A stretch of DNA of 64,000 nucleotides from Bacillus sp. ISL-55 (GTDB lineage Bacteria; Bacillota; Bacilli; Bacillales; Cytobacillaceae), in NCBI RefSeq assembly GCF_018613155.1, contig NZ_JAGGQU010000037.1, forward strand, positions 1 through 64,000, written 5' to 3'. Shown one piece after another: positions 6,624 to 15,490 of this stretch. The position numbers and the translations under genes are program-made. The notes under the pieces were generated by a model. It worked only from the letters and a program-made list of their open reading frames with translations. It searched no databases and was not told where the DNA came from. Position 1 is the stretch's first letter. Every line of letters starts with the position of its first letter.

Positions 6624-8609
6624 ATGAAGGAACCAACCATCCCCGCGTTTCTGGGAGGAATGACTTTGATACAAATTGGCACAATCATTGATGACAGATA
6701 TGAAATATTGAAGGAAATCGGGCGCGGCGGGATGAGCGTCGTCTATCTGGCGATGGACAACCGGCTGAACAAATCGCTCGTCGTCAAGGATATCCGCAAG
6801 CGCAGCAACAGCAATAATGAGCTCTTGATCAACAGCCTGGTTGTCGAGGCGAACATGCTGAAGAAGCTCGACCACGGTTCGCTGCCGAAGATCTATGACA
6901 TCATCGAGTCTGAGGGCGACATCTACGTGGTGATGGACTATATCGAAGGCGAATCGCTCAAGGAAAGGCTTAAGCGCGACGGCAAAATCCCGGCAAAAGA
7001 AGTGATTGAGTGGGCGAAACAGCTGAGCGATGTCCTCGGTTATCTGCACACCAGGAAGCCATACCCGATCATTTACCGTGACATGAAGCCGGACAATGTC
7101 ATGTTGACACCGGAAGGCAAAATCAAGCTGATTGACTTCGGGATCGCGCGTGAATTCAAGACCGAGAATCTCTCTGACACTACGAATCTCGGAACGAAAG
7201 GGTACGCAGCTCCTGAACAGATTTCCGGCAGGCAGACCGACGCGAAAACCGATATTTATAGTTTGGGAATTACACTCTATCATCTTGTCACCGGAAAAAG
7301 CCTGAGCGAGCCGCCTTTTGAGATCAGGCCAATCCGAGAATGGGACCCGTCGCTTCCGGAAGGCCTCGAGCATATCATCAAAAAATGCACACAGGCCGAG
7401 CCGGCGAACCGCTACCAGAACTGCGAGGAGCTGAGCTATGACCTCGAGCACATCAACAGGCTGACGAAGGGCTATAAGAACATGCTGATCAAGAAGCTGG
7501 CGATGTTCCTCGTTCCGGCTGTGCTTTTCCTGGCGTTCTCAACAACCTCTGCCCTCGGCTACAAAGGAATGAAAAATGAGCAATTCCAGGATTATATGAA
7601 TCTCGTAAACCAGGCAAGCATTGCGCTGATGGACGGTGAACAAACCGAAGCCATTAAGCTCCTCGAGAGCGCGATCCGCGTCGACAAAGAACGTCCGGAA
7701 GCATACATCAATCTGCTTGATTTATATATCAATAGAAACCAGACAGACGAAGGACTCGCCAAGATGGAATCATACATACAGGATAAATACGGGGCAGTCC
7801 ACGAGAATAATGAAGTTCTTTTTAAAATGGGGATGACCTATTTCGATGTGCAACGGGATTATAACAATGCGCTGAAATACTTTCAGCAGATTGATGAAAA
7901 AGAACTGCCGGATGCGAAATATTACAAGTCGCTGGCAACGACAATGAGCAGCCTGAACGTCGATTATACGAAATTCGCCGGTGATCTCCAGGAGTTCCAC
8001 CAGTACAATGACGGCCTGGCAAATGACGGCAAAAAGATCGATAACTATAACTCTCTAGCAAATATCTATATTTCATATAAGAGCCAGATTCCTGAATCGA
8101 ACACCCAGGCAATCGATATTGTCCAGAAGGCGAAGGAAATCCTCGCCAAGCTTGAAAACGAGCAGCTCCAATTCAAATACGAGATGGAATTCGAACAGAA
8201 ACTGGCCCAGGCCTACTACAGCCGCGGCGTAAATTCAGAGGATAAGGCAAGTGCCCGCGATGACTTTGAAAAAGCAATCGAGCACTATAACAACCTTCTG
8301 GACCTGAACGTGGCCGATCAGGAAGATGTCTATGTCAAAATTGGCGTCATCTATCAGGAAATGGGCGAATTCTCTCGCGCAGTTGAGCACTTCCAGAACA
8401 CGACGCTAAAAAAATTCCCTGATAGCATCAATGCCTACGTGAAGCTTGGTAACCTCCTCCTCGATATCGAGCAAGGAAAAGAAGAAGGACAGCGAAACTA
8501 CGCTAAAGCTAAAGAAATTTATGAAAAAGCAGCCACCCTGACAGGCGCGAAAGGCGATGAAGCATTCAAAAAACTCACCAGGCGCATGGAGAACTTGAAT
8601 ATTTTATAG
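6624..8609 (+). CDS. Membrane Ser/Thr protein kinase with extracytoplasmic TPR region
   Basis: This is a 661-residue Hanks-type kinase. Motifs are GRGGMSVVY (G-loop, about 33-41), Lys55, YRDMKPDN (Asp153; Tyr replaces the usual His), DFG (171) and APE (196). The activation loop contains DTTNLG (Thr186/187), which resembles the Thr motifs in neighbouring proteins. A membrane segment at 291-312 follows, and the remaining 340 residues carry TPR-like repeats predicted to lie outside. Most Firmicute kinases of this layout have PASTA domains there, so a TPR sensor is unusual. ATG 6624 is listed, but GGGAGG at 6653-6658 is ideally placed for TTG 6666, which would shorten the protein by 14 residues. 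Confidence 0.93.
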   Translation: MKEPTIPAFLGGMTLIQIGTIIDDRYEILKEIGRGGMSVVYLAMDNRLNKSLVVKDIRKRSNSNNELLINSLVVEANMLKKLDHGSLPKIYDIIESEGDIYVVMDYIEGESLKERLKRDGKIPAKEVIEWAKQLSDVLGYLHTRKPYPIIYRDMKPDNVMLTPEGKIKLIDFGIAREFKTENLSDTTNLGTKGYAAPEQISGRQTDAKTDIYSLGITLYHLVTGKSLSEPPFEIRPIREWDPSLPEGLEHIIKKCTQAEPANRYQNCEELSYDLEHINRLTKGYKNMLIKKLAMFLVPAVLFLAFSTTSALGYKGMKNEQFQDYMNLVNQASIALMDGEQTEAIKLLESAIRVDKERPEAYINLLDLYINRNQTDEGLAKMESYIQDKYGAVHENNEVLFKMGMTYFDVQRDYNNALKYFQQIDEKELPDAKYYKSLATTMSSLNVDYTKFAGDLQEFHQYNDGLANDGKKIDNYNSLANIYISYKSQIPESNTQAIDIVQKAKEILAKLENEQLQFKYEMEFEQKLAQAYYSRGVNSEDKASARDDFEKAIEHYNNLLDLNVADQEDVYVKIGVIYQEMGEFSRAVEHFQNTTLKKFPDSINAYVKLGNLLLDIEQGKEEGQRNYAKAKEIYEKAATLTGAKGDEAFKKLTRRMENLNIL

Positions 8610-8780
8610 AAGGAAGCAAAGGGCTTTCCCTTCGCTCCAAAGCAGGAGCAAAGAGAATATCCTAAGCTTCTGAATGCAGAACCATAGAGATTATCCTATG
8701 CCCCTGAAAGCAGAAGCAAAGAGTAAATCCCTATGCTCCTAAAAGCAGAAGCACAAGGTACGTCCCCATGCTCCCAAGGA
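8610..8780. repeat. Five tandem hairpin-forming units of about 34 bp
   Basis: Units begin near 8610, 8642, 8676, 8710 and 8745. Each has an AGNAGCAWAGNG left arm and a CYTATGCTCCT-like right arm around a short loop, so each can form an imperfect hairpin. The first unit (GGAAGCAAAGGG, CTTT, CCCTTCGCTCC) directly follows the kinase stop codon. Single hairpins with the same GAAGCAAAGG arm act as terminators at 42731 and 44556. Confidence 0.65.
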
Positions 8781-8796
8781 AGGCAGTTGAAGAAGA

Positions 8797-9429
8797 TTGG
8801 CATACCAGATCATGTTTTACGGCGGTTTGGCTGGCGCGGTGATCGCGCTGGTGATAGCCATCCTCGCATATGTAAAAATCAATATTGCCCAGGTCATTAC
8901 AGATCTGACGGGCTGGAATTTTCCGGGTGCGGGGAGAAAAGCCCGGAAGAAAACGACCAGCATCAAGGCCGAAACAAGCACAAAGCCGACGACAAAGGAA
9001 ATCCATGTCCGCAAGAATGTTGAAAAAGAAGTGGCGGCTGGTGAGTATGTTGAACCCACCGAGAAAATGGCGGGCGGTCAGCTTGAGCAAACAGCTCTTT
9101 TGAGCCAGGAGAGCTTCCGAAAAACAGACTTGCTTAAACAAGAAGGCTTGGAGCCGACAGCTTTGTTAAAAGAAACTTCAGTGCGAAAGCCAGTTGCAGC
9201 AGCAGTTTCATCCAACCAGGGCGTTTCATATGAGTCACCAACTGAGACAACCATCCTGTCCGATTGGAATGAAACCACCGTCCTGACGGCAGACCATGAT
9301 GAAACGACTTTACTTGGTGAAACAACACTATTGGATGACTTCGAAGAAACGACCTTGCTGTCAGAAGAAGAACCACGTTTTAAAAAGCAGGTGGATATAG
9401 TCATGGTCCATTCAGAAACAATCATTTAA
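8797..9429 (+). CDS. Single-pass membrane protein with repeated E-T-T-x-L motifs in a cytosolic tail
   Basis: This 210-residue protein has a membrane segment at about 8-30, followed by a basic patch (GRKARKK) that should face the cytosol. The remaining tail is predicted disordered. It carries eight copies of a motif of the form [EQKP]-T-x-[ILV]-L at residues 98, 109, 120, 150, 159, 169, 175 and 184; the last five are ETT[ILV]L. Two like motifs precede the FHA domain of the protein at 4489, and the kinase activation loop has DTTNLG. A multi-site kinase substrate that docks FHA domains is a strong hypothesis. It starts at TTG; ATG 8812 is an alternative. I do not recognise a named family. Confidence 0.8.
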   Translation: MAYQIMFYGGLAGAVIALVIAILAYVKINIAQVITDLTGWNFPGAGRKARKKTTSIKAETSTKPTTKEIHVRKNVEKEVAAGEYVEPTEKMAGGQLEQTALLSQESFRKTDLLKQEGLEPTALLKETSVRKPVAAAVSSNQGVSYESPTETTILSDWNETTVLTADHDETTLLGETTLLDDFEETTLLSEEEPRFKKQVDIVMVHSETII

Positions 9430-9587
9430 GTCATGTGAATCACACGGAACACTGACTCAAGTTACTATACGCACGCTGGTTATGGTGATCTTAACCGTGC
9501 CAATCGATAGATACCCGTGGACCTTCCGCCAGAATCGAACAAATAACCGTCCACTCCAAAACTACTAAATAAAAAGGAGAATAAGAG

Positions 9588-12500
9588 ATGCTCGAACCGA
9601 GGAAAAAGAAGAAACGCCCAGGCAACAAATGGGCTGCCGTCATCCCGATCTTGTTAGTTTTGATTGTGTCTGTGGTAATTTTTAATGGCAAGGCGCTTTC
9701 TACATTAACGAATGTTGACAAAGTAATTGAATTCCAAGGCCAGGAATGGAACATGGCGGAGTCGTTTAACAAGGATTGGCAAACCAACAACAATCCTGTT
9801 ACATTCACTGTTGATTTGCAGGATGATTTCAGTAAAGCGAATCTCCAGGGACAAGATGTTCAGGCACCGTTTAACATCACGGCTGACCAAAACGGGAATC
9901 CAATTTCAGTTACAGACATTGTCCCTGTAGGCGGCACAGAATTTGCTGGGAAGTATATCGTGAAAATCCCAGTCAGTACTGATGGAGAAATCGATATCAA
10001 AATAGAATTTATAAATGATGAGTCATGGAAACTCGATTCTGAGACTAAGACATTCACCATCACACGAGACACAACCGCTCCTATTGTAAAATTGTCTGGA
10101 GCAGATAATGGCACTCTGTCAAGCGAGGGTGTCAAAATCGATGTTGAAGTGATAGAGGAGCATTTTGCTGCCGAAAAAGTAGAAGTTACTGTTTCAAAAA
10201 ACGGCAACCCATACAATGTGGGTGACTGGGGGTCGGCAAAGAGCAGATCTTATTCTTTCAGTGAAGAAGGCGAGTATCTTTTCACAGTAAAAGCGTCAGA
10301 TAAGGTTGGAAACGAAAGCAGCCAGGAACAGCTGAATTTTGCAATCCGAAAAAAGGCTCCTGAGCTGACGGTGTTGGCAGGCGAGAATCCCCTTTCTAAA
10401 GGAGAAGTTTCAAAAACGGACAGTGTAAATCTTAAGATTTCAAGCAAAATCAAGATTGAAACTGCGTCGGTAACAGTTCTTAAAGATGGGGAGCAAATAG
10501 AAACAAAAACTTTCCCCGCTGGAGATTGGGAAACCAACCTCAACTATCCAACACCAGGTGAAGGAGAATACGAATTCCAGGTGAAGGTTAGGGAAAAGCA
10601 TGCTAGGGGCGAGGAACATTCACTTCCATCATTTTCTTTCACTGCCGACAAAACGGCTCCAAAGCTTGCAATCCTGGATGTGGAAAATGGCGGTTTATAC
10701 GAAACAGACAAAGATGTAAAAGTAACAGTTGATGAAGCACATACGGGCAATGCTCACTTTGAAATCAAGAAAAAGGACATCAATGGAGAGGAAACATCGA
10801 AAAGTGTTGAAGTGAAAGACGGAAAGGCCAGCTATAAAACCAATGGCGAGGGTCAATATACCGTAACATTGAACGCAACGGACGCTGCTGGCAATAAGGC
10901 TGAAGAGAAAAGTGTTACGTTCAAAATCGACAAAGATGGTCCAATTCTCTCTATCTCAGAAGATGTGGATGGAAAGTATTTTAAGACAGACAAGGAGCTG
11001 ACATTCTCAGTAAAGGATATCAGTCTTGTAAAAGCGAATCTTAATGTGAAAAAGGATGGAGAGCCATATACGATCGGCACTTTCATCGAAAAATTTTTTA
11101 CTTCCACGGTTACGCACAATTTTACGGAGGAAGGCACCTATGAAGTTGATCTAAACTCAAAAGATGGAAAAGAACGAGAGAAATCGCATCCTCCGGTGAC
11201 TTTCACAATTGATAAAAATGATCCAGTAATCACAGCATCAGCTGTTGAAAAAGTAAAAGATGAAAAGAAATACTACGAACTGACTGTAGATATAGCTGAC
11301 GATTATATCGACTGGAACAATACGAGCATGAAAGTTTTAAGGAATGGCAAGACACTTTCCGAAATCACAGGAAAAGAAGTGGCTAAAACACACGTGATTG
11401 AAGAAGATGGCGAATATGCCTTCGAAATCACAGCGGCAGACAAAGCTGGCCGTGTCACGACCAAAAATGATTTGAAATTCACCATCGATAATACGGATCC
11501 CAAACTGTCCATCAATGGTGTTGAGAATGGAGGGTATTATCAAAAACTCGAAAATCTCGAACTAGCGATCGAGGATTTAACTTTCGTAATCGGAGAAACG
11601 AAACTGGAAGTACTGAAGGATGGGGAACCATACGATATCGGAAAGGATGAGTGGACTGTCCTGACGAAAGGCGGGCTTAAGAGAGCGGTCAAGAAGCTGA
11701 GCTTCGACAAGGATGGCGATTACGAGATCAGCCTGATAACGACAGATTTATTTGGCAATAAAAATACTCTTGAACCAGTCAAGTTCACAATCGACACAAT
11801 CCCGCCTGAGTTAAAAATTGAAAGTGTATCGGATGAGGATGAGTCAGGAAAGGATCTTAATGTAAAGGTCTCTGTTACTGATAAAAACATCGATCTTGAT
11901 GAAACATTTCTCAATGTTACAAGGAATGGCGAGGAGTATCTGGCCGAAAAAGGACAGAAGGTTTCTGGCGTCCATCCATTCACAGAAGATGGGATATATG
12001 TCATCAGTCTCGAATCAACAGATAAAGCAGGAAACAAAAAGAGCCACCAACAACTGACATTCACTGTCGACAAGTCAAAGCCAACACTTGATATTACGGG
12101 TTTTGAAGTTGGGGAGCATTATCAAAAGCTTGAAGGTGTCGAATTATCCGTAGAAGATTTGACCCTCGATTTAAATGAAACGAAGATCGAGGTATTAAAA
12201 GACGGCAAGCCGTACGAAATTGAGAATGGCGAATGGAATGAAGCTTCAAAGGGTGTTCTCAAAAGGGCAACCCGCAAGCTAAACTTTGATGAAGATGGGG
12301 ATTATGAAATCAAACTGACCTCAATGGACAGGGTTAAAAATCTACATTCATTTGGTCCTGTCAAATTCACAATCGATAATACCGAACCGGTCATCGAGCT
12401 AAGTGGAATTGACGAGGAAGATTTCGTCCAGAAGGGTAAGTCGGTCAAGGTGAAAGTAATCGAACATAATTTCAACGATAACAAAGTAACCATCGAAGCA

Positions 12501-14978
12501 ACAAAGGACGGAAAGCCATATGATTTCGGTAAATGGGAAAACAAGGATGAAGTCACTGAATTGAGCCACACCTTTAACGAGGACGGTGACTATCAAATTA
12601 CGGTAAATGCAATTGACCGCGCAAAAAAACAAGCGAAGTCCCAAACGCTGAGTTTCACTGTCGACAATATCAAGCCAATCATCAAAGTCACTGGAGCAAA
12701 CAATAACACTTATTATAACAGTGACAAAGAAATTAAGATCGCTGTAGAAGAGCATAACTTCGCAAATAACAAGGTAGATATCAAGGTGACAAGGAAAGTT
12801 GAAGTTGATGGCAATCCAGTTAACTTCCCGATCAGCGAATGGAAAAATGTAAAGGAGCTTTCTGAAATAAGCCATGAGTTTGACCGTGATGGTGAGTATC
12901 AGATTACCATAGAAGCGAAGGATGCTGCCGGAAATGCTGCCGATACGCAAACGCTCCTGTTCACCCTTGACTATATCGATCCGGAACTGAGCATCACAGG
13001 TGTTAGTGATGATGAACATTACCGTACAGACAAACCAGTCAGCATGAAGATTGCCGATCGCAACATCGACCTGACCCAGACAGAACTTAAGGTCGTGCGC
13101 AATGGCCAGCCTTACAAAATTGGTAATCCGGAACTGAAAGGCAAAACAGCTGCTGATAAGGTTTTCAATTTTTCGCAGGAAGGCAGCTATGTGATCGACC
13201 TGAATACAACGGACAAAGCTGGCAACAGCAAGAAGCATGACCGGGTTACTTTCATCATCGACAAAACCAACCCAGTCGTGAAAATTGATGGAGTAGAGAA
13301 CAACTCATTCAATCCAGAAAACAAAAACGTGACCATATCAATCGATGAGTTAAATTATGAAACAAACGATGTAAGCATCAGCGCAACAAAAGATGGTGCT
13401 GCATTCTCGATCGGCAGCTGGAAGAACACCGGGAAGCTATCTAAATTAGAATACAATTTTAACAGGGATGGCCTTTACACGATTCAGGCAACTGCAAAGG
13501 ATAAAGCCGGAAACGGTCCAATCGCTGAGAAAAGGACATTTACAATCGACAAAACCAAGCCGGAAATCGAGATTACAGGTGTCGAAAATAATGCCTATTA
13601 CAATGTTGATAAGCCAGTTAACGTTTCAATCAGGGACGTAAACCTCGATATCAACAAAATCACGGTGACCAGGAATGGAGCACGATACAATGCCGGCGGT
13701 TTCTCTGTGAATCGAAACACCGCTTCACTCCGCCATAACTTCAGCGGCGAAGGTGATTACAACATCTTGGTGGAAGCAACCGATAAAGCGGGCAACAGCT
13801 TCAGCAAGACGATGACATTCACGATCGACAAGACGAAGCCGGTCATCACCCCGAAATTCAAAGGGCAGAATCGTGTCATTAAAGACGGAGAATATATCAA
13901 TGAAGTATTCACTCCTGAGTTTGCCCTCACTGAAGCAGAGGATATGATCGTTTCTGCAACTCTGAACAATGGCACAAACCTTGGTAAAAACATTCCTGTT
14001 GCCGCAAGGGAAATGAAATATATTTACAAAGTTCTCGCACGCGACAAAGCAGGCAATGAATCAACACTGGAAATCAGCTTCACGTTGGATACAACAAAGC
14101 CAGCACTGAATATTACCGGCGTACTTGACGGCTTTTTCAATAAAGACATCACGCCGAAAGTGACGTATGCAGACATCTACCTGGATAGCAGCAAGACATC
14201 CGTTACCTTGAACGGCAAGCCATTCGAAAACGGAACAAAGCTTGAATACGAACAGGATTATATTTTAAAAGCGGTAATAACAGACTTGGCGAAGAACGTT
14301 TCATCAAGAACAATCGTCTTCACCATTGATAAAACAAAGCCAGTCATCAAGTTCAAAGAGCCAATTTCCAATAAATATTTCAATGCCGATCTCCTGCCGC
14401 AGCTGTTGATCGATGATATGAGTTCTTACGACATCATCGCGATGATGCTTGACGGAAAGCCATATGAAGCAGGGGATCCAATTAAAGAAGAAGGAAAGCA
14501 CGTCATGTTCTTCGAAGTAAAGGATAAGGCAGGCAATATCCAGCAGTTAAGCGTCGAATTCATCATCGACAAAACCGCGCCAAAGGTAGTTTATGAAGGT
14601 GTGAAAAATAAAGAAAAATACTATGACCCAGTCGACATTTCCATCCGCCTGGATAATCCGAATGATAAAATAAAATCGGTCATGATCAACGGTGAAATGT
14701 TTGATGGCGATGTAGTAGAAGAGGATGGCTACAGGGTCATCAAAACCAAGTTGGCAGAAATTAAGCCATACGAGATCAAAGTAACGGCAAGTGATGAAGC
14801 AGGCAATGAAAAAACAACCGTCATTTCATTCGAAATCGTCGAAAAAGGAGCCTTAGTGAAGTTTTATGAAAATAAACCTTTGCTCGGCGGGACGGTTGCT
14901 GGTTTTGTTGGACTGCTTGGAGCAGCAGCAACAGTGCTGGTTAGAAGACGAAGGGTTAGAGTAGAAGAAGAAGAATAG
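9588..14978 (+). CDS. Giant surface protein: about 17 Ig-like repeats anchored by two membrane segments
   Basis: This 1796-residue protein has a cytosolic KKKKR start, a membrane segment at about 16-34, roughly 17 Ig-like domains of 85-100 residues, and a second membrane segment near 1765-1785 followed by the tail RRRRVRVEEEE. Each repeat opens with a variant of FTIDKTKPxIxITGV and usually holds a VTRNG/VLKDG strand and an AxDKAGN turn. There is no LPXTG motif. Both ends should therefore sit in the membrane, with the Ig chain looping out through the wall. Repeats 5-6 and 7-8 look like a duplicated pair. It follows the phospho-tail protein by 158 bases and ends at a strong terminator. A ligand-binding, adhesive or wall-sensing role is possible. 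Confidence 0.88.
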   Translation: MLEPRKKKKRPGNKWAAVIPILLVLIVSVVIFNGKALSTLTNVDKVIEFQGQEWNMAESFNKDWQTNNNPVTFTVDLQDDFSKANLQGQDVQAPFNITADQNGNPISVTDIVPVGGTEFAGKYIVKIPVSTDGEIDIKIEFINDESWKLDSETKTFTITRDTTAPIVKLSGADNGTLSSEGVKIDVEVIEEHFAAEKVEVTVSKNGNPYNVGDWGSAKSRSYSFSEEGEYLFTVKASDKVGNESSQEQLNFAIRKKAPELTVLAGENPLSKGEVSKTDSVNLKISSKIKIETASVTVLKDGEQIETKTFPAGDWETNLNYPTPGEGEYEFQVKVREKHARGEEHSLPSFSFTADKTAPKLAILDVENGGLYETDKDVKVTVDEAHTGNAHFEIKKKDINGEETSKSVEVKDGKASYKTNGEGQYTVTLNATDAAGNKAEEKSVTFKIDKDGPILSISEDVDGKYFKTDKELTFSVKDISLVKANLNVKKDGEPYTIGTFIEKFFTSTVTHNFTEEGTYEVDLNSKDGKEREKSHPPVTFTIDKNDPVITASAVEKVKDEKKYYELTVDIADDYIDWNNTSMKVLRNGKTLSEITGKEVAKTHVIEEDGEYAFEITAADKAGRVTTKNDLKFTIDNTDPKLSINGVENGGYYQKLENLELAIEDLTFVIGETKLEVLKDGEPYDIGKDEWTVLTKGGLKRAVKKLSFDKDGDYEISLITTDLFGNKNTLEPVKFTIDTIPPELKIESVSDEDESGKDLNVKVSVTDKNIDLDETFLNVTRNGEEYLAEKGQKVSGVHPFTEDGIYVISLESTDKAGNKKSHQQLTFTVDKSKPTLDITGFEVGEHYQKLEGVELSVEDLTLDLNETKIEVLKDGKPYEIENGEWNEASKGVLKRATRKLNFDEDGDYEIKLTSMDRVKNLHSFGPVKFTIDNTEPVIELSGIDEEDFVQKGKSVKVKVIEHNFNDNKVTIEATKDGKPYDFGKWENKDEVTELSHTFNEDGDYQITVNAIDRAKKQAKSQTLSFTVDNIKPIIKVTGANNNTYYNSDKEIKIAVEEHNFANNKVDIKVTRKVEVDGNPVNFPISEWKNVKELSEISHEFDRDGEYQITIEAKDAAGNAADTQTLLFTLDYIDPELSITGVSDDEHYRTDKPVSMKIADRNIDLTQTELKVVRNGQPYKIGNPELKGKTAADKVFNFSQEGSYVIDLNTTDKAGNSKKHDRVTFIIDKTNPVVKIDGVENNSFNPENKNVTISIDELNYETNDVSISATKDGAAFSIGSWKNTGKLSKLEYNFNRDGLYTIQATAKDKAGNGPIAEKRTFTIDKTKPEIEITGVENNAYYNVDKPVNVSIRDVNLDINKITVTRNGARYNAGGFSVNRNTASLRHNFSGEGDYNILVEATDKAGNSFSKTMTFTIDKTKPVITPKFKGQNRVIKDGEYINEVFTPEFALTEAEDMIVSATLNNGTNLGKNIPVAAREMKYIYKVLARDKAGNESTLEISFTLDTTKPALNITGVLDGFFNKDITPKVTYADIYLDSSKTSVTLNGKPFENGTKLEYEQDYILKAVITDLAKNVSSRTIVFTIDKTKPVIKFKEPISNKYFNADLLPQLLIDDMSSYDIIAMMLDGKPYEAGDPIKEEGKHVMFFEVKDKAGNIQQLSVEFIIDKTAPKVVYEGVKNKEKYYDPVDISIRLDNPNDKIKSVMINGEMFDGDVVEEDGYRVIKTKLAEIKPYEIKVTASDEAGNEKTTVISFEIVEKGALVKFYENKPLLGGTVAGFVGLLGAAATVLVRRRRVRVEEEE

Positions 14979-14992
14979 CTGTTTTGAAATTG

Positions 14993-15025
14993 GACCCGGG
15001 GTCAAGCGATGCTCCCGGGTCTTTT
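14993..15025 (+). terminator. Terminator after the giant Ig-like gene
   Basis: GACCCGGG pairs with CCCGGGTC across a 13-base loop, followed by TTTT. It closes the accessory cluster before mbl. Confidence 0.85.
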
Positions 15026-15306
15026 ACTGGAAAAAACGTTTTGTCTTTTCCAGTTCGCGGAATCCCGGCAAAGTTTCGTGGGGTTAAAATCATTTTTCGC
15101 ATAATAATGGGTGAGTTTCGCGGAAATCGTACTGAAAATCGACGGAAATCAATGTTTTGAATTGAAAAAATAACGCTGAAGACACTAATTAACAGGATAG
15201 TAGGTAGTGCATAACCGATTCCACATAAAATATTTTCAATCAGATTACGCAATCTAATATAATGTGACAAATTCAAACAAATTGTTTCAAATTTTTCATC
15301 ATTCGG

Positions 15307-15335
15307 TTACTTATTTCCTATCATTGTGATAAAAT
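15307..15335 (+). promoter_or_regulatory. Candidate SigA promoter of mbl
   Basis: TTACTT, 17 bases, TAAAAT, about 155 bases before the mbl start. The match is moderate. The rest of the 14978-15490 gap shows no gene. In B. subtilis spoIIID lies directly upstream of mbl; I do not see it here. Confidence 0.4.
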
Positions 15336-15490
15336 AAACAATTAGGGTAGAATATGGTTCGCAGATTGCGGCAGCGTCTGTGTAATCTCGGACATCGTGA
15401 TCTATTTTACATAGATAAGGCATTTCGTCAGCTGAGATAACGAGGCTTAATCAGCCGCAGCCAGCCATTTGTCAAGGAGGAAAAAGCAAA

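Noticed and set aside
6606-7451. 281-codon minus-strand frame across the kinase domain
   Set aside because: It is opposite the clear kinase motifs, has no ribosome site and no recognisable domain.
12399-13238. 279-codon minus-strand frame inside the Ig gene
   Set aside because: It is a shadow of the repeated codon pattern on the plus strand, without a ribosome site, and its product resembles no protein.
14850-14978. LPXTG sortase signal at the end of the Ig protein
   Set aside because: No LPXTG or close variant is present before the C-terminal membrane segment.
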